DNA from: Cytospora piceicola
Taxonomy: Eukaryota; Ascomycota; Sordariomycetes; Diaporthales; Cytosporaceae
DNA length: 64,000 nucleotides
Reading direction: 5' to 3'
NCBI GenBank assembly: GCA_023375675.1
Contig: JALQBC010000009.1
Coordinates: forward strand, 1,116,001-1,180,000
The first letter of the stretch is position 1. Every line of letters begins with the position of its first letter. A program made the translations under genes and the position numbers. The notes below the pieces were generated by a model. It made no database searches, was not told the DNA's origin, and saw only the letters and a program-made list of their open reading frames with translations. Below, one piece after another: positions 25,732 to 36,351 of the stretch.

Positions 25732-27321
25732 ATGGCTCGCTCCAAACAAGCCTTGCCGGTAAAGAGGGCACCCTCCTCCGAGTATATCAGCAAGCAGGAC
25801 CGCTTTCCGAAGAGTGCGACAGACGTGGCTGTCAGCGCCAATGGCAACGGCATTGGTAATGCCCAGGTGGCAGCAAGGCCTCGAGAGGACGCGGTAGCTG
25901 GTGTCTTTCAGCTACTGGTATGCGTCGGAGGCATCTACGCTTCCTTGTGAGTCTACTACGCACCAACCCCGTCCTCAAATGGTGATGCGCCAGTGCTATT
26001 GCCGAGGTCTCCCAACTGACGTCTCTCTTTCTCCCCCATCTCGCAGTATCACCTGGGGCCTCCTCCAGGAAAAGGTCACGACGACCCCCTACACCAACGA
26101 CGACGGCACGACCGAGATGTGGAAGTACGGCGTCTTCCTCCTGACCATCCAGTCCCTCTTCTCCTCCGTCACCGGCTCCCTGTACCTCTGGTGGTCGACG
26201 CCGCGCGGCCAGCCCGTCCCGCCCATCGTCCCGACCGCGCGCATGATCCCCTCGCTGCTCCTCGTCGCCTTCACCCAGGCCCTGGCCGGGCCCTTCGGCA
26301 TGGCCTCCCTCGCCCACGTCAGCTACATCACCTACACCCTCGCCAAGTCGTGCAAGCTCCTGCCCGTCATGTTCTTGCACGTCACGCTCTTCCGCAGGCG
26401 GTACACGCTGCAGAAGTACCTGGTCGTCGCGGCCGTCACGGCCGGCGTGGCCATCTTCACGCTCAACTCGGGCAAGAAGCACAAGGCCGGCGGCGGCGGC
26501 GGCGGCGGCGGGGGGTCGTCGTCATCGTCATCGTCCCCGGCGGCGCAGAGCGGGCAGGCCGCCTGGGGCATGCTCCTCCTCGGCATCAACCTCCTGTTCG
26601 ACGGGCTGACCAACAGCACCCAGGACTACATCGTGTCCGAGTTCCGGCCCTACCGGGGGCCCCAGATGATGTGCGCCAACAACATGATGAGCTCCGCCCT
26701 GTCGGGCGCGTACCTCGCGCTGGGCCCCTGGCTGGCCCGCACCGCGCTGGGCGACTGGCTCGGCATGGCGGGCGCGGGCGCGGGCGAGGGCGCCGGCGAG
26801 CTGGCCGGCGCGCTGGGCTTCATGGCCAGGCACCCCGAGGCGTGGTGGCACGTCCTGGGCTTTGCGGCCTGTGGTGCTGTGGGGCAGGTGTTTATCTGTG
26901 AGTATTTTCCCCTTGTTTTGTTATTCTTTGCCTGCTATTTCTTTTTCTCTCTTCCCTTCTTCCTTCCTCCTCCACCCTTGCTTGCACACCTGGATGCGCT
27001 TGGACCTCCTGTAGGCTGACCTCGTCCCCAAAAATGAAAAATAAAGTCTACACAATCGCCAACTTCGGGTCCGTCATCCTCGTCACCGTCACCGTCACCC
27101 GCAAGATGCTCACCATGATCCTGTCCGTCGTCTACTACGGGCACAGCCTGAACCCCAAGCAGTGGATGGGCGTCCTGTTCGTCTTCGGCGGGATCGGCTA
27201 CGAGGCGTGGGTGAAGCAGCGCTCGGAGATGCAGAAGAAGGCCGGCGAGGCCGGCAGGCCCCCGAGGCCGGAAGAGGTGGTGGTGCCCGGGGGGTCGGCA
27301 GCGGAGAAGAAGGAGCTGTGA
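25732..27321 (+). CDS. HUT1: HUT1-type UDP-galactose / UDP-sugar transporter of the ER
   Basis: Three exons: 25,732-25,946, 26,047-26,897 and 27,047-27,321, giving 446 residues. It belongs to the nucleotide-sugar transporter family (SLC35B type), with multiple hydrophobic membrane segments. Family landmarks are GIYASFITWGLLQEK across intron 1, SYITYTLAKSCKLLPVM, NLLFDGLTNSTQD, GQVFIFYTIANFGS across intron 2, and VTRKMLTMILSVV. Intron 2 must end in the unusual acceptor AAAG (27,046), because the better-looking CTGTAG at 27,014 would bring an in-frame stop. The loop near residues 215-240 contains a Gly9-Ser7 insert encoded by GGC and TCG/TCA repeats. The protein ends in KKEL, which fits the KKxx dilysine retrieval signal and an ER location. 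It imports UDP-sugars into the ER lumen for glycosylation and folding. The gene is convergent with the phosphatase gene. Confidence 0.92.
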
Positions 27322-28795
27322 GTTCTTGACGATGTGGTGTGTCCGTACGGCTGCGTCTTAACGCACGAGGCTGGCTGGCTGGATGGATGGACGGGTGGGT
27401 CTCAAGCTCCCCCCCCCCCTCTCCCGGCGGCGCTGCGTGTGTAGCCCTGTATAGAGAAAGTTCGTATAGAGTTTCGCATAGATAGAAGAAGGAAATTAAA
27501 TAATTTACCAACTGATGAAAACCTTTACTTGCGGAGACAATCTAGTGGTGTCATAGCAGGTGTTTCCAAGATGGCGCGAGGTTACAAGTGCGCCGTTGAA
27601 GAAGGAAGACGGACAAGAAAGAAGAAGCGACCGAGATAACACAGGTGTTTACTTGTACCGCTTGCATTAACCGTGTCGCAATTCCTCCTACACGCCCTCG
27701 TTGTCGGAGCAGGCTGGCTTCGTAGTTGACAGTGCGTAACCCTTGAGGTTTCATCTAAATTGATGCCCCATCCCGTGAAAGCAAGCGAGTTGGTGGCGAC
27801 AACGTTGATGCTATCTGCGAAGCCTGTGCAGGTAAACGCCGTGGACTTTGATAATACCATCCCGACGGGCGAAAAGGTTCTAAGAGCCACTTAGTAAATG
27901 AGATGGATATCGCCGTAACTCGAACCTCCACATTGATCAGATCGGACTTTAGTCACACCAGCGGCACAAAGCATCAATTTGGACGAGACAACCAGGTGGT
28001 TTGACTGTTCATGAATATAATTGGCACGCGTAGCATGCGTTTCATGTATGTTGGACTATCCTCCGAGTTCAACCACCCCTTGGTGGATTCTCTCCGACCT
28101 TACAAGGTATCTTTCCCCCTTCCACCTACACTTTGCCTCCCCATCATATAGGTCGTAAGTCTCGCGTCTCATCCCTTTCCTTCCTTTCATAACCGGAGCA
28201 AGTGAGTGCTCGGTCTTGTGGCCTCCTCCCTATCCTCCACCTAGTGATCCACCTTATGCTTGGGGGAATCATGGTTTGAAACAAGTAAAAACAGAGCAAG
28301 AAGACACATAATAAATCAAAAACATGGGAAAGGTTTTCCTCCCATGATACGCCACCATCCCCCACCCCGCGAGGTCCTCTTTGGAACCAGAATTCTCCAC
28401 TCCGTCACCGACGAAAATAGAACCCCCGATTCGAGCGAGCTGGTATGGTAAAAACAAAAAAACAAAAAAAGAAGAAAAAACGTCCTGTATATGCTTCGAG
28501 AAGAGAAGTGCGTGGGGCTCCCTTCTAGATTATACATTTCCATTTAGAAGTATTGAGGCCTCATTGGCCACTGAGCGATCGTAGGAGCAAATGAAAACGT
28601 CGACAAAAGAAATGAATGCGACTCGATAAGACTCCTTGTGGACGCTTGCAAAAATCCTCCCGTGGTGCAGTGCATGACTGAAATGAACAGGCCCAAACAC
28701 CGTTAATGCAATGTAGCCGTGATCGATTACTTAGAGCACGCTCTATCAGCCGTACGATTATGAATGCCATCCGACGGTCCGATGTGGGATCGAGT
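27322..28795. other. Convergent intergenic region with HUT1 and phosphatase 3' ends
   Basis: 1.47 kb with no supportable gene. On the strand of the leftward phosphatase gene, the 205 bases next to its stop codon contain five UCAU tetramers (seen as ATGA on the + strand at 28,591, 28,612, 28,674, 28,683 and 28,760). A/C-rich and T-rich tracts near 28,445-28,485 could belong to 3' end formation. Confidence 0.55.
28591..28763 (-). promoter_or_regulatory. UCAU cluster in the probable 3' UTR of the MAPK phosphatase
   Basis: Five TCAT tetramers in sense orientation fall within 173 bases, starting about 33 bases after the stop codon; chance expectation is about 0.7. UCAU is the core of Nova/PCBP-type KH binding sites and is, as I recall, the element described for Rnc1 on the fission yeast phosphatase mRNA. 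Whether this stretch is transcribed and bound is inference. Confidence 0.4.
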
Positions 28796-31198
28796 TTATA
28801 TATAATCGTCGATAGACCTGATTATCGGGGCCTCACCCTTGGTAGGCGGGCTTCGAGGATCAGGCACTTGCCGAGGCCGCCCAAAAGGGCTAAATGTGTC
28901 ACGCGGGAAAGTCGTCTCCCGCGGCGAGAACAATTTTCCTTCTGGAGCTTGTCGCGAGGAGAAAAACCGCTCGCTAGGAGTTGGAGGGACCTCCACAAAG
29001 CGCAGGCCAGTAAATCCGGCGAATGAACTGTGCACTGGGTTGTGCGTGATGGTCTCCGCACGCGGTGACCTCAAAGCCGCCTCTTCAGGCATAGCGTTGA
29101 CGATTTGAGGTGGTCTCGACACTGGGGCGGGTGGCTCACGACTTCCTCTCCTAGACAATGAACCCAAATTCAGAGGGGTAAATCCGAAATTCCCTTGACC
29201 ACCAAACCGGTGAGCACCAAAACCAGGTGAGGGTGGCGGTTGTGCGAAGGGATCTGCCAAAGACGGCCCAAAGCCCGGGGATGGCGGAGGTTTTGAGAAA
29301 GGCCCCGGAGAGTTGGAAAATGATCCCCATCCGAAGCTAGCTTTTTCGTCCACGGGCGTGGGTGCTGTGAAGATCTCGGAATAGTTGAATCGTCCAAATC
29401 TTCCCGGATCAGATTCATCCTCCTTCTGAGCCCATGAGAGACTTGATGGTGCCGAGGACGGTCCGGGAGATATCTGTTCTGGCGTCGAGTGGCCACGAGC
29501 GCGCAACTGTAACTTTGTCGGACTCTCGCTTCTTGGCGCATTGTCCTCCTCGGGCAAGGGCGCAGTGCGTGGCTCCTTGGGCACATCAATGGCATCTGCC
29601 GAAAGCGTCATGCGATGCTTTGAGGGGCTCCTGCCACTTCGCGGTTTGTATACTGGGTTGGGAGACAACCTCTTCTTCGAAACCTCTTTCTGAAAGTCCT
29701 GCAGGCAGTACATCAACCGCATGTTAGGGCTGATCCACTTGCTCTTTGACTGCGCCGCATAGTAAGCGTCATTCACGCTCAGCTCCGGGTTCTGATACAG
29801 GCCGTAGGCAATAATTAGACTGGCCGAGCGACTGGCTCCTTGCTGGCAATGCACCAAGACCTTCTTCCCAGCGAGCGTTTTCTTCTCAATAGTCTCGCAA
29901 AGACGCATCAAATCGGGGCTGATATCCGTGTTGTGGTCCCAAGGCATGTGAATATATTCCGGTCGGTTGGGAGACATTGCTTTTGGAGTTGTTGGGGTCG
30001 TGTCGTCAGGCATGTATTCGAAAGCAGTCGAGAAGCTCGAATTGGTCAAGGCAGTGTCGGGGACAGGAGACATGTCCTGCATGTATTCGTCTCGGGCTGA
30101 TTTGGCCTCAAAGGGATTGGCAACCTCGCGGGCAACGTTGATGACGACATCAAATTTACACGCCTCTTCGGCAGTGGGTTCGAGGTAGAGGTAGACATCG
30201 TCTCCGTAAATCGCAATGGGACCATCGGGATATCCAAGCGGCTTCTGGTCCTCATTGCTCTCCTTCTCATGATAAGGCTCAGTGTCAAACGCTGCCCGGT
30301 TAGCCATTTGACTCCTGATTGGCGAGTCCTCCTCCATGATTGCATCGTCCGCGTCGTGGCATGAAGGTGGCTTGGAGGGCCTCAGAAATGATGAGAGTCC
30401 AGACTCGTTGCGCTCGAAAACAGTCGGGAAAGTCATGCCACCCGCAGGACCAAAGGTAGATGACTTCAGCCCAGACAGCATATGTGGAGATGACATGGAA
30501 TGCTTCAAAGCCCTCCTTTGCGCGAGTGCAGGCACGGAAGGACTCGGCGGTACTTCAAAGTTGGACCGGCCGACCAGATCGTCTGAATTTGTTTTCAAGC
30601 TCAGCTGACTAGGCTTCCTCTTCATGGCTGGGATCTTTGGCTTTATGAATGACGGAGAAGACGGCTCGGACACCAGGGACGACGAGGCAGCCGAGGTCGC
30701 AAAGGGAGGCTGGATTGAAAGGCCCTTCATGTTTCTTGGTCGTCGAGGCGCAGGAGAGGTCATTGGACGCCTCAGACGATGCCCAGGCTCCGAGACGGAC
30801 AGGGTGGCCATGGAAGGCAAGGCCCCGAAGGTAGTCGACGGGAAGGCATTGAGGGGGACCAGGTTGACAGGAGAATCTGGCGACGAAGAAGGGGAGGGGT
30901 CGGAGAAGGACGACGAATCTGTACACGAGACTGTGGTTGTCGGGGAAGAGTCGGCCGATTCGGAAGTGTGAGTGGACGTGCTGTCTCGGTGTTGGTGGTT
31001 CGGTGGAATTGCTGGTGGTTGCAGCAGTTGCGAAGGGTCGGAGTGCAACTTTGGGTTGCAGTTTGATTCGATCTCCATCATCTTGGGATCGACGACCGTG
31101 ACGGTGTCCTGGTCCTGCATGGCCTGGTCCAAGTCGAACACAGCCATGAATGGTGGTATTTGTTCCTCGTAGAATCGACGGGCTGCGGTCGTAGACAT
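28796..31198 (-). CDS. Dual-specificity MAP kinase phosphatase (Msg5 / Pmp1 type)
   Basis: A single-exon gene of 800 residues. I start it at the ATG at 31,198 (MSTTAARRFYEEQ); the frame is open 18 codons further only through a TTG. Residues 1-320 are Ser/Pro-rich with several SP/TP sites. The phosphatase domain runs from about 325 to 510. It has the DSP signature HCQQGASRS, with catalytic C451 and R457, and the general-acid aspartate D421 in MPWDHNTD. A loop of about 50 residues is inserted before this, as in fungal Msg5-like enzymes. The C-terminal 280 residues carry repeated PPPSPGFG and SPR-type motifs and are probably disordered. By family it dephosphorylates Thr and Tyr in the activation loop of cell-wall-integrity or mating MAP kinases. 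Its 3' end faces HUT1, and its promoter lies in the 6.5-kb region to the right. Confidence 0.92.
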   Translation of the reverse strand: MSTTAARRFYEEQIPPFMAVFDLDQAMQDQDTVTVVDPKMMEIESNCNPKLHSDPSQLLQPPAIPPNHQHRDSTSTHTSESADSSPTTTVSCTDSSSFSDPSPSSSPDSPVNLVPLNAFPSTTFGALPSMATLSVSEPGHRLRRPMTSPAPRRPRNMKGLSIQPPFATSAASSSLVSEPSSPSFIKPKIPAMKRKPSQLSLKTNSDDLVGRSNFEVPPSPSVPALAQRRALKHSMSSPHMLSGLKSSTFGPAGGMTFPTVFERNESGLSSFLRPSKPPSCHDADDAIMEEDSPIRSQMANRAAFDTEPYHEKESNEDQKPLGYPDGPIAIYGDDVYLYLEPTAEEACKFDVVINVAREVANPFEAKSARDEYMQDMSPVPDTALTNSSFSTAFEYMPDDTTPTTPKAMSPNRPEYIHMPWDHNTDISPDLMRLCETIEKKTLAGKKVLVHCQQGASRSASLIIAYGLYQNPELSVNDAYYAAQSKSKWISPNMRLMYCLQDFQKEVSKKRLSPNPVYKPRSGRSPSKHRMTLSADAIDVPKEPRTAPLPEEDNAPRSESPTKLQLRARGHSTPEQISPGPSSAPSSLSWAQKEDESDPGRFGRFNYSEIFTAPTPVDEKASFGWGSFSNSPGPFSKPPPSPGFGPSLADPFAQPPPSPGFGAHRFGGQGNFGFTPLNLGSLSRRGSREPPAPVSRPPQIVNAMPEEAALRSPRAETITHNPVHSSFAGFTGLRFVEVPPTPSERFFSSRQAPEGKLFSPRETTFPRDTFSPFGRPRQVPDPRSPPTKGEAPIIRSIDDYI

Positions 31199-32911
31199 GG
31201 TCGAAATGGCCGGCGACGATACCTCCTCTTCTTGACCCTTTTGATGACCCAATATCGCAACCGTCGCACAATGGTTGGTTGAATAATACCGAGTGGCTGT
31301 AACTGTGAGGCCAAGCGACCTGCTGAAAGCGCAAGAGGTCTGGAGAATTAATGGAACTTGTTGGACTGGAGGGTCGGCAAACGGGACAGCGCTGCTGTAT
31401 CCTGTATTACACGAAGGCCTCCTCTTTCAAGCCGAGCTGGCCTTTAGTCTTCCGTCACCTCGGACAATCGACCTTGGAAGGGGTGGAATTATGCCCGGTT
31501 TTTTTCGGGGAACGGCAGAGTCGCGGTAAAGGAGAAGGATTCGTTGACGTGTGGTTTGTTTTATTTATGGGATGCGCTGGGAACAACAGGGCTGGGCGGG
31601 AAGGAATGGGAACGGAGAGGTTGGGTATGCAAAGAAGATGGAGCAATAGACGCAACGTCAACACATGATCGGATCTACCCTGACCACGGCTTGAATGGTA
31701 ATAATGGTAAATAGTGGGTGAGAAGGTAGGTAGGAGGAGGAGTAGAAAGAAGAGATGAGATGAGACAATAGGACTGGATCGGGGCACGGGTCGAGATATC
31801 GTGGGCGCAAGATTGGTCTTTGTCCTCGATGATGGGGATGATGCCGTGGTTTCCCTTCTCTTCTGGGCCTCTTTCTCTCTCAACTCAAATCGGCTCAGCA
31901 CAGAACTGCGCAGCAAAGCACGCACTTTGTCTGTTCTTTCCTGTTATTGCGGAGGATCGCCGGGAGGATTAATTGGAATGGGAAAAATGGAGAGAAAAGA
32001 AGAATTGATGAGGTTGAGAAGAGGCGTAGATTTGGCCTGTAGACTGGGGTGGCCCGGGAGGGAAGTACGGCGACAACCAGGATTGCGGAGGGGAAAAAGA
32101 GCACGGAAGATGAACGGGGTTCACAGTACAGTATGAATTAGAGAGGAGGGAGAATGAAAGAGAAGAAGAAGATCCTGGCCACAGAGGATTTGTGACTTTG
32201 GCTCGACCGGGGAAGAGCCTCCAGGAGCCAGGAGCTTTAGTCTCGTTGACATGCAGGTGCAGATGCAGGTGCAGGTGCAGATACCTAGGTAGTAGCGCTC
32301 AAAACCCCAGGTTGGAAAGTCACCACTACCACTCAGCCACTGACAGACAGACTGACAGCACAGTTACTGCTTCGAGCGAGACGGCGAAACTGCGAGGGTT
32401 CACAGTGTGGCTGCGAGGGCAAAAAAGAACGAACAAGATTGGATTGGCGTGATTGTTGGAGGAGGGGGGGGGGGTGTGTGGTGGAAGGGGAGGCGGGAAG
32501 GAGTTGCGATGAGGGAGGAGAGGAGAACGGAGCAACGCAGGCGCCCAGTGTCCCACCTGGGCACTCACAAGCGCGTAGTCCAGCCACTGAGGAGAGACAG
32601 AACAGGGGGGAACCGATGGGGGAACAGGGGACCCTCCCTTTCCGCCTTCCCCTCGTAGACAGTACTGTATTGATACTGTATATTTAGCAGGGAAGCCGCC
32701 TCTGGTTACCGTCTACATAGTGGGTTCTCTTCTCCCGCCCCTAGCCAGTAATAGCCAATGACCTATGCGGCAAGTGCAGATGCTAGCGCCAAGGTCACTC
32801 TAAAAATAGTCGGCGTTTCAGTCAACCGACCAATCGAGGATGGGCATCAGAACGGTTCCTTGTCGCCCCAAATTTGCTCAGCGATCCTCACCCTCAATTC
32901 ATATCATCAGC

Positions 32912-32938
32912 AGAGAGAGAGAGAGAGAGAGAGAGAGA
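32912..32938. repeat. AG dinucleotide microsatellite
   Basis: An uninterrupted run of about 13 AG units in the intergenic region. It is likely length-variable between strains. Confidence 0.9.
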
Positions 32939-35900
32939 AGGGAGAGGACAGGAAGAAGTAAGTAATGTTGGCATGCATGTATCACTTTACAGAATTGGCA
33001 GTACAATACATACGAGTCCTTTTCCCTTTTCTCCACCACCCATGAAATGACCTTGGAAACCCTATGTACCGCAATACACACTTGTATTTGGTCTCAGGTG
33101 TGGGAATGGCAACGAGTCAATAAGCAGACCTTCTTGCCGATGGTAGCGATGGGCGGTCTGGTGATGAACCTGGTCCTGTTGATCGTCTTGGGTCGAGTTT
33201 CAAAAGTTCCGGGCTTGATTATGAATCCCAACATGCAAAACCCGCAAATGCCTGCTGCCCGCCTTGCAAAAGTTACCACAGTAGCTGTATGTGTCCTGTT
33301 GTGTCCACTTGCTGTGTGACCCGAGCATGCGGTAGTACGCCGTACGTGCAGCGTGCGTGCAGCGCCTCATCCAAAGCCCCCAGTGGCCAATTACCATGAA
33401 CCGAGGTTGAGATTGATTTGATGATGATTGTACCGTAGTCAGACTGTGTACGGAATACATCCAAGGTTGGTATTTACTACCACCATCTAATCATACCTCT
33501 TTGTGATTACTGTGTATGGTGTGCGGCAGCGCCTCCCCACCTTTTTCTCTTTCTCTCTTATGTCTGCCTCGACGTCCAACCAAAGGTTTGCCTTCGAGCT
33601 GAAACATCTGTTTGCTCACATGTGTAGGCGATACTGCCAATGATGATCGCTGATTGGGACGGCTGTGTATGTGTGTGCGTGTGTTTGTGTGTGTCGAGGC
33701 TCCCACCGCCTGCCTAGCTTGCCCCATCGAGAGGGTAAAAAAGGCTATGCTCCCAGACCCAGTGAGGAGGCTCGTCTAAATCTCAGCCTCCTTACTTATT
33801 CAGGTGGGCGTCAGGCGGTGTCAGAAGCGTCAAACGCGGATTGGAAGCGGTATCAAACCTGGGAAAGAAGCTGGCACCCGCTCTACCGCTGCCGCCCACA
33901 GGGAAACGAAACACGGACCGGGACAAGGACAAGGACAAGGACAAGCAACAAGCCGGTTGTGTTCATGACGTGAACTACTGTGCCTCCGTGTATACCTGGG
34001 TATGTATACAGTAGAGATGTGACGATGAAGCTCTCAAGTACTGACATTCATCCGAAACCCCAAACGAGATCGCGACCCGCCGATTTCAAACTGCCATCAC
34101 CTCTCTACTCCATAGTGGCCAAACGAGCGCCAACACCTCAACGTTGAAAGGTACTGTAGAAGGGCTGAAGGGCAGAGGGCGGGCACATCACTACACACCC
34201 TGACACAGTACTGCACCTTAGGGTATCCATCTCATGCACATACCATGCACCACACAGACATAGAGACACAACATCCCTCGCGGAATATTTTGATCTGCTC
34301 ACGATCAAATTTGACAAGTGGATACTTTCAAATATTATCTCGATTGCCGAGCACAGTTCAAATACGACTCAATTCTTACTCGGTATCCCGCTGGCTGTGT
34401 TAATTTTATGTATAATGTGATTTTCTTTTTTCGCTTCTTTTCTTTTCTTTTCTGCCTTCCCTGCTGCGACATGGTAACCTGAAACGGACGGGGCCATCAA
34501 GGGGCTTGGGAGTGGACCGCGACGGAAAGTACAATCCCAATTTGGCAAAACAGTTTTTTCTTCTTTTTGGATGATCTTGCCCGTGTTGTCCACTTTGACG
34601 ACGACTAGCAACGTTTAAACCTTCAGTTCAGGCCTGCTCCTTGCTCACCAATCTCAGTAACACATCCGCGCCTCGACTCAAACCCCGCGCTTTGCTAGGC
34701 GACCGTGGCGACTTGCACGGATGCTTGAGACCCCCAGTGGGCGCCGGGAAGGATGCACCAGCGATGAGGCTGGTGCTATCGGTGACGGGGTTCGGTGGGT
34801 ACGCGTTACCGTCATTCACGAGTATGCTTCCACATGGTGTGTCGGCACGATCGTGATGGCGTGCGCAACAGCTCTCTCCCGCCACGATGGATCGGCCCCT
34901 TCGTGTCTAAGAATAGTCCCAGTGAAGCTTCGTGGAAGCTGACCGAGCAGTTACCGCTGGGCAAAGTCAGCCCAGGAGACCTGGTTCATGTACGACGGTG
35001 GTCAGCACATCTCTGATGGGGCGGCCGACCCAAGAACTTGTTTGAGGTGATTTCGTAACAGCCTGACGTCTAAGAGGTGCGCGCGACATGGGATTCAAAC
35101 TTTAAAGGTCCCATGTTTGTTCAAGTCGGGCCGGGGTACAAAACTCGTGATGGTCCCTCCCGGACTTGACATGCTTGCTCTCTCGCTCGCCTTGCCCATA
35201 CCTTCCTGACCTGCCTGACTGTGCTCGGGATGAATAGAGCACCAGCTCCTCTAACATCCGGTCGTAAGGTTTTCGAAGGATGGACTGGGGTGCCATCCAG
35301 CTCATGCGGCTCTCATCACGCCCAGACCCCAAAGTAAAACGCCGAGGCATCGATGGTCTGGGTAGGTACCCTAGGGTATTGTACACAATCACAAGGGATC
35401 CATGGATGCGTCGATCTCACTTCCATGACGCTGACAGGCCGGGTAGACTGGTAGACTGGTAGACTGGCAGAGGAGAGAAGCGCACAGTCCTCATCGAGCC
35501 AGCATTAGGCTCGCTAGCATTGAAGCGCCTCGAGCTGATGAACCGAACAAGGACGTGGCGGTAACGACGAACCTCAAATAGACATTAGAAGAAATTCCTC
35601 CGAGTCCGAGGCCCGGCTGGGGGCCTGGTTGGGGGTGATGATGCGCGGCGTAGCCAAGGTTGTTGACCGCTTCTTCACCTGCAGATCAGGATTTCGGCGG
35701 CGAGGATGTGTGACAAACGCTGGAAATGTCCACTCAATCAGCGCCTGCGCCGTGTCGCCGCATCACGGTCCCGGACGGAGGATGGGTTGACGGACCCACG
35801 GCACTGGGCTGGGATGCCGAGTGGTGGGCCCTGAGGTCGGGAGATCGGCTCCGTTCGCTTTCGGGGCGGTGCTCCTCGACTCCTCTTTCCATGTTGCTGA

Positions 35901-36319
35901 AAGCCAGACTGCACCCCAAAATAAATCCAATCATCAACTTCAGTGTCGGCGCATGTGTGACTGGAGCATACTGCACCACTCAATGGATCATCGAACCTGC
36001 GAACCATGGGATCAGTGCAGCCATAGAAGCTCAGCCGGAACGGCACGAAACGAAGACCTTGATGCTCCTTTCGGACGGATCCGTAAGCGGTGCCTGGTCT
36101 TCGAGGTTTTTATTAAATATATGTACAATCATGTGTGATGGTGCCCCTTTCTCCCGGGTAGGCAGTCAGCTATCACGCACCTCATCATGCACGCAGGCGT
36201 ATGTTGCTTACTTAGAGTAGCAAGATGACCGACCACCCGGATGCAACTTGAAAGGGGGGGAACGGAAACGGGAGAGGCCTTAGCGCCTATCAATCTTGGA
36301 TCTTGAGAAACCAGTTTCC

Positions 36320-36351
36320 ATATTTTCTAGCCTTATACGGCTAGAGAATAT
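36320..36351. repeat. Stem-loop: 13-bp inverted repeat
   Basis: The left arm ATATTTTCTAGCC and right arm GGCTAGAGAATAT pair at 12 of 13 positions around the loop TTATAC. It lies in non-coding DNA just left of a TACCTAGGTA copy (36,401). It could be a transcript hairpin or the relic of a small inverted-repeat element. Confidence 0.6.

Noticed and set aside
25832..26901. Long frames on both strands over HUT1 (216 and 260 codons)
   Set aside because: They are shadows of the GC-rich third positions in the HUT1 exon. Their translations are Arg/Pro/Gly strings without family features, while the HUT1 frame matches a known transporter.
33047..33319. 90-codon hydrophobic frame
   Set aside because: No start context, family match or conserved neighbours; a chance frame in intergenic DNA.
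35726..36220. 164-codon frame in the large intergenic region
   Set aside because: It has mixed composition, no recognisable motif, no supporting splice structure, and overlapping frames on the other strand.
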